DNA of 51,474 nt from Bacteroidota bacterium. GTDB lineage: Bacteria; Bacteroidota; Bacteroidia; Flavobacteriales; Schleiferiaceae. Position 1 is the first letter of the stretch. Each line of letters opens with the position of its first letter. Positions 42,910 through 49,837 of this stretch are shown here, piece by piece. Made by a program: the position numbers and the translations under genes. The DNA lies in the NCBI GenBank assembly GCA_003045865.1, contig PZPB01000008.1:8702-60175 (forward strand). The letters are read 5' to 3'. The notes beneath the pieces were generated by a model that had not been told where the DNA came from, searched no databases, and worked only from the letters and a program-made list of their open reading frames with translations.

Positions 42910-44403
42910 ATGCCGCAGCGCTTAATCTTAATCTTGGGCGATTCCCTCTTTGCTAATCATAAAGCTTTGGAGCTAAATAATGATTGTATCATTTTCATGG
43001 CGGAGGACTGGGAATTGTGCACCCACTTTAAGTATCACAAACAAAAGCTAGTTTTCTTCTTAAGTGCCATGCGGCATCATGCAGCCGATTTAAAAAGGCA
43101 GTATAACTTAGTCTATCAGCCACTAGCCGCAAAGGCTGGCGATGGAAATTACTTTAGCTATCTCGACGAAGTATGCCTTAAAAACCCTGACCTAAAACAA
43201 GTCGAAAGCTATGTGATAGAAGACGCTTTCTTTGAAAAACAACTAACAGCATGGGCGAAAGAAAAAGGACTCAGTCTCATTTTTAGGGAATCGCCTAAGT
43301 TTCTCTTTTCAGAAGATGACTTTAAAGTATATCTCGCTGAAACTAAAAAACCACTTCTTTATCAATACTATCAGCGTAAGCGTAAAGAGTTGAAAATTCT
43401 GCTCGATAGCGATGGAAAACCTCTCGGAGGGAAATGGAGTCTCGATGAGGATAACCGTAAAAAGTTACCTAAAAACATAGGTATTCCGCCTAGCCTTAAT
43501 TTTGATGCCGATGCCATTGACCAAGAAGTTATGGCCGAAGTGACCGAAAAATTTAAAGATCATCCCGGTAATCTCGATTATTACCAATGGCAAACCACAC
43601 GCTCAGGAGCCCTGCAGGTTTTAGAAGATTTCATTTCCCAAAAACTCAATAATTTCGGTCCTTACGAAGATGCCTTCGAGCCCGATCAAGTTTTTCTCTT
43701 CCACTCTACTCTTTCTCCCTATTTAAATATTGGCCTTTTGCAGCCAGCGGAAGTTTTAGACGCCGTACTCGCAAATTTCTCACCCGATAGCAGTCACCTC
43801 CCTAGCTACGAAGGCTTTGTCCGCCAGCTAATTGGCTGGCGCGAATTTATAAGAGGTATGTACCGCAATTTCAACTTTCGCCAAAACCATTTTGGACAAG
43901 AGCGAAAAATGAAAGAAGCTTGGTACACCGCTACAACGGGCATTCCGCCTATTGACGATGCCATTAGAAAGGTACAAAGCTATGCCTACAATCACCATAT
44001 CGAAAGACTAATGGTTCTGGGAAATGCCATGCTGATGTGTGGATTGCATCCCGACGAGGTAAACCGCTGGTTTATGGAAATGTATATTGACAGTGCCGAC
44101 TGGGTGATGGAACCCAATGTTTACGGCATGAGTCAGTATGCCGCAGGCGACCTTTTTGCCACCAAACCATATATTGCCGGCAGTAATTACTTACGTAAGA
44201 TGAGTCATTATCCCAAAGGTGATTGGTGCGATATTATGGATGGTTTATATTGGCGCTTTATTGACCAACATCGTCCTACCTTTGCGAATAACCCTCGGAT
44301 GGCCTTTATGCTAAAAAGTTTAGATAAGATGGACCTTGCCAAACGCGATCGCATTTTTAAAGCTGCCGCAGATTGGCAAGAAAAGGTTTCCTTTATAGAA
44401 TGA
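42910..44403 (+). CDS. Cryptochrome/photolyase-related protein (FeS-BCP superfamily, PF04244 type)
   Basis: A 497-residue FAD protein of the bacterial (6-4) photolyase/FeS-BCP superfamily. LILILGDSL opens the Rossmann domain. The helical FAD domain has YEGFVRQLIGWREFIRGMY, SYAYNHHIERLMVLGN, PNVYGMSQYAAGDLFATKPY and LYWRFI. Proven FeS-BCPs bind a 4Fe-4S cluster by four cysteines, two of them in a CxxC loop after the MSxY motif. Here that loop is MSHYPKGDWCDIMDG, with only Cys440. Cys377 is the other nearby cysteine. So the cluster is probably absent or altered. The lycopene cyclase start overlaps its stop by four bases. Confidence 0.92.
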   Translation: MPQRLILILGDSLFANHKALELNNDCIIFMAEDWELCTHFKYHKQKLVFFLSAMRHHAADLKRQYNLVYQPLAAKAGDGNYFSYLDEVCLKNPDLKQVESYVIEDAFFEKQLTAWAKEKGLSLIFRESPKFLFSEDDFKVYLAETKKPLLYQYYQRKRKELKILLDSDGKPLGGKWSLDEDNRKKLPKNIGIPPSLNFDADAIDQEVMAEVTEKFKDHPGNLDYYQWQTTRSGALQVLEDFISQKLNNFGPYEDAFEPDQVFLFHSTLSPYLNIGLLQPAEVLDAVLANFSPDSSHLPSYEGFVRQLIGWREFIRGMYRNFNFRQNHFGQERKMKEAWYTATTGIPPIDDAIRKVQSYAYNHHIERLMVLGNAMLMCGLHPDEVNRWFMEMYIDSADWVMEPNVYGMSQYAAGDLFATKPYIAGSNYLRKMSHYPKGDWCDIMDGLYWRFIDQHRPTFANNPRMAFMLKSLDKMDLAKRDRIFKAAADWQEKVSFIE

Positions 44404-45578
44404 AGCACTATGATTTCATATTTGCCGGCGGCGGCGGGAGCAGTCTAGCTTTATTGCTAGCGCTGCATAATATCGATGGACTTAAAGACTTCTCGGTATT
44501 AATAATTGAACCCAATACTAAAAACACCAACGATAGAACTTGGTGTTTTTGGACCGATCACCGCGATAGTGCCTACCCTTTGGTAGAAGATATAATCGAT
44601 CATCGCTGGGCAAAGATTAACAATGTACATCAGCAAATTAGCGCTCTAAAACCATTCGAATACATTCAAATACGCTCGGCCGATTTTTACGCTAAGGCAG
44701 ATGCGATATTATTGCAGTATCCGAAGATCGAAAGAATAAGGGATAAAGTCATCTCCCTCGAGGAACAAAAAGACCGGCTACTAATTAGCACTAGAGAGGA
44801 AAATTTTAGTTGCGATAAGCTTTTCGATAGCCGCCCTCCTAAACTAAAAAGCAGCGAATTACTCTGGCAGAGTTTTGTAGGCTGGCGCATCAAAACTGAC
44901 AAAGCGGTTTTTGATACCGACATTTGTACTTTAATGGATTTTGAAGTACCTCAAAATGGAGCCTTACAATTTATGTATTTGCTTCCAACCGCGGACAACA
45001 AGGCTTTAATTGAATTTACCCGCTTTGGGTCGGCGGTACTTAGCAAAGAGGAATCCGTTCCTATTATGGAAAAATACCTAGCGGAGATGGGTATTGCCAC
45101 TTATGAAATTGAAGAATGGGAAGTTGATAAAATTCCTATGAGTTTAGAGCTGAACCAGGCCGCCCGTTTTCACCCGCAAGGGCAGCGTATCATACCAATT
45201 GGTTTGAGTGCTGGCAATGCGAAAGCTTCCACTGGCTTTGCCTTTAAAAACATTTTAAAGCACAGTGCACAGTTGGCAGCGCATCTGCATAAGCGCGAAA
45301 AACGCCTGCCGCGCCCCGTGCAAAAAGTAAATTTTAAATATTACGATCAGCTATTGCTGCGCCTTTTAAATCAGAAGCCAGATTTATCGAAAAAGCTCTT
45401 TGTGCGTTTGTTTGAAAAACACCCTTTAGATCGCATTTTGCGTTTTTTAGACGAAGAAACAAGCTTTGGCGAAGATTTACAGATTATGTATCAAATGCCT
45501 TGGTTACCTTTTTTCTGGTCGATTAAAGAAAGTATTCTTAATGGGAGCTCCATTGCCAAGCGAGGCGAAAGAAACTAA
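44400..45578 (+). CDS. crtY: Lycopene beta-cyclase
   Basis: A 392-residue FAD-dependent cyclase making beta-ionone rings in carotenoid synthesis. The N-terminal dinucleotide fold is FIFAGGGGSSLALLLAL. NDRTWCFW is a firm CrtY motif, followed by DSRPP, FMYLLPT and a FHPQG/GLSAGNAKASTGFAF segment close to the C-terminal third. The ATG at 44400 overlaps the photolyase stop (ATGA). A TTG nine codons earlier is rejected. Other crt genes are not in the window. The coupling to a photolyase suggests co-expression under light stress. Confidence 0.93.
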   Translation: MKHYDFIFAGGGGSSLALLLALHNIDGLKDFSVLIIEPNTKNTNDRTWCFWTDHRDSAYPLVEDIIDHRWAKINNVHQQISALKPFEYIQIRSADFYAKADAILLQYPKIERIRDKVISLEEQKDRLLISTREENFSCDKLFDSRPPKLKSSELLWQSFVGWRIKTDKAVFDTDICTLMDFEVPQNGALQFMYLLPTADNKALIEFTRFGSAVLSKEESVPIMEKYLAEMGIATYEIEEWEVDKIPMSLELNQAARFHPQGQRIIPIGLSAGNAKASTGFAFKNILKHSAQLAAHLHKREKRLPRPVQKVNFKYYDQLLLRLLNQKPDLSKKLFVRLFEKHPLDRILRFLDEETSFGEDLQIMYQMPWLPFFWSIKESILNGSSIAKRGERN

Positions 45579-45585
45579 GGCGCAT

Positions 45586-45612
45586 AAAAAAGGCCGGCTA
45601 AACCGACCTTTC
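45586..45612 (-). terminator. Terminator after yebC, shared with crtY
   Basis: GGCCGG (45592-45597) and CCGACC (45603-45608) pair with a G-U on the minus strand, flanked by an A run (45585-45591) and by CTTT on the other side. It lies between the convergent crtY and yebC stops. Confidence 0.6.
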
Positions 45613-45619
45613 TATGTTC

Positions 45620-46330
45620 TTAGGCAATATTGGTGAAAACCGCTTGCACATCATCATCATCGTCGAGTTTATCGAGTAATTTTTCGATATCCACGTTTTG
45701 CTCCTCTGTAAATTCTACTTCGGTAGTTGGATAGCGTTTTAAGCTCGCATTTTTAACTTCGTATTTGCGTTCTTCTAAAGCATTAGACAAAGTACCGAAA
45801 TCGGTATAATCGCCATAGATATAAACCGACTCTTCGTCAGCTTCAATGCTTTCTAGGCCAAAATCGATTAAATCGAGTTCCATTTCTTCCTCGTCGAAAC
45901 CTTCGGGAATGGCAATTTCAAAAACTGCTTTACGGTCAAACATAAACTCTAAAGAACCATTGGGAACTATTTGTCCGCCCGATTTATTAAAGTAAGACTT
46001 TACATTGGCCACGGTACGAGTAGTATTATCGGTAGCGCATTCAATAAAAATAAGCACTCCGTGTGGGCCTTTCCCTTCGTAATTTATTTCTGTGTAATTG
46101 GCAGCATCACTTCCAGTCGCTCTTTTTACCGCTCGCTCAATATTATCCTTGGGCATGTTTTGTGCCTTAGCATTGTTAATGGCGGTGCGCAAGGCAGAGT
46201 TAGTAGTGTGATCATCGCCACCTTCTTTGGCCGCCATGGTTATTGCTTTCGCGAGACGGGGAAACAAACGCGACATTTTTCCCCATCGTTTTTCTTTTGC
46301 AGCTTTGCGGTATTCGAATGCTCTTCCCAT
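45620..46330 (-). CDS. YebC/PmpR family DNA-binding/translation factor
   Basis: A 236-residue cytosolic protein. The N-terminus has the family block [20 protein letters not shown], followed by [40 protein letters not shown] and [17 protein letters not shown]. YebC proteins have been described as transcription regulators and, more recently, as helpers at stalled ribosomes. Length and motifs are normal. It is transcribed alone. Confidence 0.95.
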   Translation of the reverse strand: MGRAFEYRKAAKEKRWGKMSRLFPRLAKAITMAAKEGGDDHTTNSALRTAINNAKAQNMPKDNIERAVKRATGSDAANYTEINYEGKGPHGVLIFIECATDNTTRTVANVKSYFNKSGGQIVPNGSLEFMFDRKAVFEIAIPEGFDEEEMELDLIDFGLESIEADEESVYIYGDYTDFGTLSNALEERKYEVKNASLKRYPTTEVEFTEEQNVDIEKLLDKLDDDDDVQAVFTNIA

Positions 46331-46363
46331 ATTTTATAAAATAATATTGTACTATTGAAGTCG

Positions 46364-46371
46364 CAAATTTA
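46364..46371 (-). promoter_or_regulatory. -7 box for yebC
   Basis: TAAATTTG on the minus strand fits TAnnTTTG, 33 bases before the ATG at 46330. No well-spaced -33 element was seen. Confidence 0.45.
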
Positions 46372-46433
46372 ATCTTTCATTTGTCAATATCTATAGGCAG
46401 TGAACGATTATAAGAATAGCTTGTTTAAACCTT

Positions 46434-47222
46434 ATGTTGCACTATAAAACATACCGCCACAGCGACAACCACAGAGATTGGGTAACCTTTATTCATGGGG
46501 CTGGAGGTAGCAGTAGTATTTGGTTTAGACAAATTCGCGATTTCAAAGAAAAGTATAATGTGCTGTTGGTTGACTTGCGCGGGCACGGGGATTCCAAATC
46601 TCACCTTAGCAAGCAGAATTTTCCTACCTACACCTTCGAAGATATTAGCGAAGATGTGATAGAAGTTTTAGACCACCTACAAATTGAGAAATCAAATTTT
46701 GTTGGCATTTCTTTAGGCACCATTATAATTCGGGAAATTTCAGAAAACCACCCGAAACGTGTTAATAAAATGGTTTTAGGCGGAGCCATTATTAAGCTGA
46801 ATTTTCGCTCGCAATTACTGATGCGATTAGGCGTGTGGTGCAAATCGGTGGTTCCTTACATTTTACTTTACAAGCTTTTTGCTTGGATCATTATGCCGAA
46901 ATCCAAACATAAAGAATCGCGTAACCTTTTTGTGCGCGAGGCCAAAAAGCTTTATCAAAAAGAGTTCATTCGTTGGTTTAAACTGGCGGCGGAAATCAAC
47001 CCTTTATTAAGTTCGCATCGCGAAAAGCACAGCTCCCACCCTACTTTATACCTAATGGGCGACGAAGATCACATGTTTTTACCTTCCATTAGAAAGCTAG
47101 TTAGTCAGGCGCAAAATGCCAAAAAGCAAGTGCAACTTATGGTTATTGAAAGTTGTGGACACGTAGTAAATGTTGAAAAGCCCTTAGAGTTTAACCAGAA
47201 GGTAATTGGTTTTATTGGCTAG
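46434..47222 (+). CDS. Alpha/beta hydrolase
   Basis: A 262-residue hydrolase of the alpha/beta fold. HGAGGSSSIW (21-30) is the oxyanion region, VDLRGHGDS the usual strand-4 turn, and GISLG holds the nucleophile Ser93. GDEDHMF supplies the acid and SCGHVVNVEKP the catalytic His. The lid region (about 115-165) is hydrophobic. The substrate is unknown. It is monocistronic. Confidence 0.88.
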   Translation: MLHYKTYRHSDNHRDWVTFIHGAGGSSSIWFRQIRDFKEKYNVLLVDLRGHGDSKSHLSKQNFPTYTFEDISEDVIEVLDHLQIEKSNFVGISLGTIIIREISENHPKRVNKMVLGGAIIKLNFRSQLLMRLGVWCKSVVPYILLYKLFAWIIMPKSKHKESRNLFVREAKKLYQKEFIRWFKLAAEINPLLSSHREKHSSHPTLYLMGDEDHMFLPSIRKLVSQAQNAKKQVQLMVIESCGHVVNVEKPLEFNQKVIGFIG

Positions 47223-47240
47223 GCAGCCTCAGTTTTTTTT

Positions 47241-47280
47241 ACGCTTTCGCAGATGCCTCTTTACCCAAAAGCGTTTCTTT
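47241..47280 (+). terminator. Possible terminator after the hydrolase gene
   Basis: ACGCTTT (47241-47247) pairs with AAAGCGT (47268-47274), with a 20-base loop, followed by TTCTTT. The long loop makes this weak. A run of eight T (47233-47240) lies just before it, after a short GGCT/AGCC stem. Confidence 0.3.
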
Positions 47281-47312
47281 AAAAAATGTATTCGTTTACC
47301 AAATTTTCCCGC

Positions 47313-48767
47313 TTAACGGATTAAATTTAAAACCCCGAGTTTCTGTTTGGTTTCTTGAAATGGCAATTTATAAATCAGCTCATAGGTATAAGATCCTTCC
47401 ATGGCTAACTGGCCTTTACAGGAACCATCCCAAGCTTGATTCGTAGAATTACTCTCGAAAATCAGTTCTCCCCAACGGGAGAATATTTTAAGATGATACG
47501 CTTCAAAATCGCAGACACTTTGGAGTAAGAATAATTCATTAAGGCCATCTCCATTAGGGCTAAAAGCATTAGGAAAAGTGATAATACAACTATCGCATTG
47601 TAAGGCTTCTATAAAAATACTATCCCGCTTAATTCCGCATTGGGAAGTATACTCCGCCCAAACTAAACGACTGCTGCTAAAACGTCGCACATTGGAATTC
47701 ACTCCATCTTGCCAAACAAGGTCTAATCCCAAATTTATAAAGTCAAAAGTTATTCCTTCCTCTATGCAATAGGTGGTATCACTACCTCGAAATAGTTCGA
47801 TACTATCCAAATCATTGCTAATGGAAACCATGGTCGAATCACGCAATATGCAACCATTAGCAGCACTCACTTCTAGCCAATATAATCCAGGCGTATTAAC
47901 CCACCTTTGCCGCAATGGGTAGCCATCATTCCAAGTAAAAATTAGTCCGCTCGGGGCAGATAAGTTAACACTATCTCCCTCGCACAGAATTATCTCAGCG
48001 GGTAAATCAAAATCGGGATAAGGCATAAACTCCACATAAATATTGTCAACATACATACAATTTGCAACGCCAATACTTAACCAATACCAGCCCGTTTGAC
48101 TAATAGTAATTATACTATCTCGAATAGTACCCGTACTCCATAACCAACTACCACTTAATGGTGCGCTTAAAGTAAAGCTTGCGCCACAAACGCTTGTGTC
48201 GGGCCCTAAACTGAAAGGTTGCGCATTTATTACTGTTACCCGAATCGTATCGCGAGTAATGCAGGCCCCTTGAATAATTTCAAGCCAGTAGTTTCCAGTG
48301 CTATTTACATAGATACTATCGCTAGTAGCCCCTGTGCTCCAAGTTTTAAGTCCTGTTACATTGGCCACCAACAGCAAAGAGTCTGGCAAACAGATCGTAG
48401 TATCATTGCCTAAAATATTTGAGGGATTGGCAAGCCCTCCCCCCATCATTGGAATTGGAATTGCTAGGTTTCTGCTTTCAGAACCGACCTGCCCAGGAAG
48501 GCTACCATAATTATTACTTTGGTTAGAAAGATGTCCCGCACTGCCAGCATTGTAAGCTAAATTAAGGGATCCCGAACTATAATCGACTGCGCTGTTTGGC
48601 GGTAGAAAAATACTACCACCGCCGCCACCACCGCCTGGACCAGCTGATCCGCCCGTGCTGTTGCCGCCATTAGCACCATTTGCATTTACAGTAAGGTTGC
48701 CGATTAATTTTGAGAATTGTAAAACTATGCTTCCACCTGCGCCCCCCCCCTGAGCCTTCAGCGCCAT
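47313..48767 (-). CDS. T9SS type B surface protein, 3' part (out of frame with its 5' part)
   Basis: This frame carries the C-terminal 470 or so residues of a surface protein whose first part is at 48670-49755. It begins near a glycine-rich stretch, then has repeated Ig-like units of the type GNDTTICLPDSLLLVA ... WSTGATSDSIYVNSTGNYWLEI, and ends in a CHU_C type B sorting domain (FPNAFSPNGDGLNELFLL, IFSRWGELIFES, SYTYELIY). The ATG at 48767 gives 484 residues but no signal peptide, so this part is not a credible separate secreted protein. The two parts overlap in different frames at nine G (48742-48750). One G fewer gives a single 813-residue protein. Pseudogene, phase-variable gene or sequence error are all possible. 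Confidence 0.75.
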   Translation of the reverse strand: MALKAQGGGAGGSIVLQFSKLIGNLTVNANGANGGNSTGGSAGPGGGGGGGSIFLPPNSAVDYSSGSLNLAYNAGSAGHLSNQSNNYGSLPGQVGSESRNLAIPIPMMGGGLANPSNILGNDTTICLPDSLLLVANVTGLKTWSTGATSDSIYVNSTGNYWLEIIQGACITRDTIRVTVINAQPFSLGPDTSVCGASFTLSAPLSGSWLWSTGTIRDSIITISQTGWYWLSIGVANCMYVDNIYVEFMPYPDFDLPAEIILCEGDSVNLSAPSGLIFTWNDGYPLRQRWVNTPGLYWLEVSAANGCILRDSTMVSISNDLDSIELFRGSDTTYCIEEGITFDFINLGLDLVWQDGVNSNVRRFSSSRLVWAEYTSQCGIKRDSIFIEALQCDSCIITFPNAFSPNGDGLNELFLLQSVCDFEAYHLKIFSRWGELIFESNSTNQAWDGSCKGQLAMEGSYTYELIYKLPFQETKQKLGVLNLIR

Positions 48768-49755
48768 TACTCATACTTTTTCCATCTAATCCATTCGCAG
48801 AAATAGAGCCTGAAAGAACTTCAATTGTATCGGCAAATATTAAAATTAAGCCCCCACCATCGCCGCCTTCAGAGCTTGTGTTGCTTAGGTTATTATGCCC
48901 CGAACCACCGCCGCCACCAAAATAAAAGCGACTGGTATCCACTACTAAGCCCTCTCCTCCAAGTCCTCCCACACTCGCTACTGGCGAACAATTTGACCAT
49001 TCGTTACCGCCTTTTCCACCAGCGCCTGCGTTGCCACCGCCGCCACCCCCGGCATTATGGTTATTTCCACCACCACCACCATTTGAGGCTTTTCCGCGAC
49101 CATTCGCATAAGCACTGCTAAGGGGAGTAATTCCATTTCCTTTTGGCGCACCATTAAAATTTGTTGCCGGATAAAAATAGTCTGTAGCACCGCAAGCATA
49201 ACCCATATTGGCGGTACTAAAACCACCGCTAAATCCTCTACCTGTAGCTTCTACCGTGCCATTTAGTATAAACCTATCTGCTTTTAGGCACAATATGCCC
49301 CCCATACCATTTGTGTATTTTGGTGCATTTATACTGGTGTTTACTCGCGCTAACTGATATTCGGGTACCTTAACCAACTGTGAACCGCTGGGGAAATTGT
49401 ACTTTAGATTTGTCGATAGAATAAGAACATTAGCTAAAACTTGTTGAACGCGTACGAGTTGATAATGACCACTTTCATTCAAATTTTGAACATCGCCAAA
49501 GTTGCTGTTATTAGTTAGAGAGCAAGTCGCCTCGAGCTTACTGTAAATAAGCACTAAATCACCCGCTGTAAAAGCTATGCGTCCCGCACTTACTATCTCA
49601 TCTCCACATGAGCCAGAATTATAAGAAACAAGAGTATCGAAGCTATTAATTTGGCCACTAAGTATTGTTTGGCCATAGACATTCGTCTGCCACATCAAGA
49701 GCATAACTAGAGCTAGATGAGCAGAGCAGTGTGTACGAAATTTAATGATAGACAT
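48670..49755 (-). CDS. T9SS surface protein, 5' part (frame broken at poly-G)
   Basis: This is the 361-residue 5' part of the gene completed at 47313-48767. It has a signal peptide (hydrophobic ALVMLLMW, ending VYGQ), a beta-rich region (SCGDEIVSAGRIAFTAGDLVLIYSKLE, shortened: GRIAFTAGDLVLIY), and a glycine-rich zone (about 220-345: GGGGGNNHNAGGGGGG, FYFGGGGGSGHNN). In the present sequence the last 20 or so residues (GRRWKHSFTILK...) are off-frame and end at 48670. Joined with one G fewer, the glycine-rich zone continues as GSGGGAGGSIVLQF. Without the join the product lacks its sorting signal. Confidence 0.78.
   Translation of the reverse strand: MSIIKFRTHCSAHLALVMLLMWQTNVYGQTILSGQINSFDTLVSYNSGSCGDEIVSAGRIAFTAGDLVLIYSKLEATCSLTNNSNFGDVQNLNESGHYQLVRVQQVLANVLILSTNLKYNFPSGSQLVKVPEYQLARVNTSINAPKYTNGMGGILCLKADRFILNGTVEATGRGFSGGFSTANMGYACGATDYFYPATNFNGAPKGNGITPLSSAYANGRGKASNGGGGGNNHNAGGGGGGNAGAGGKGGNEWSNCSPVASVGGLGGEGLVVDTSRFYFGGGGGSGHNNLSNTSSEGGDGGGLILIFADTIEVLSGSISANGLDGKSMSNGAEGSGGGRRWKHSFTILKINRQPYCKCKWC
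48742..48750 (-). repeat. Poly-G (nine) tract at the frame break
   Basis: Nine C on the plus strand, read as nine G in the gene. Eight (or five or eleven) would keep one frame of 813 residues through the glycine-rich zone. Nine splits it. Confidence 0.9.
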
Positions 49756-49802
49756 GCTAAGATAAGAGTGAAAATCTAAGACTCTAAATTAAAAATTTAA
49801 CA

Positions 49803-49829
49803 AAAAAAAAGCCCCTTGCGGGGCTTTTT
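49803..49829 (-). terminator. Terminator after gyrA
   Basis: GCCCC (49811-49815) and GGGGC (49820-49824) with loop TTGC, extended by A/T pairs, and a run of nine A (minus-strand T) at 49802-49810. It lies 9 bases past the gyrA stop at 49838. Confidence 0.88.
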
Positions 49830-49837
49830 CTATTTTA

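Noticed and set aside
48978-49226. A minus-strand frame and several plus-strand frames rich in Val/Met or His/Pro
   Set aside because: They arise from the GGN-repeat codons of the glycine-rich zone in other frames.
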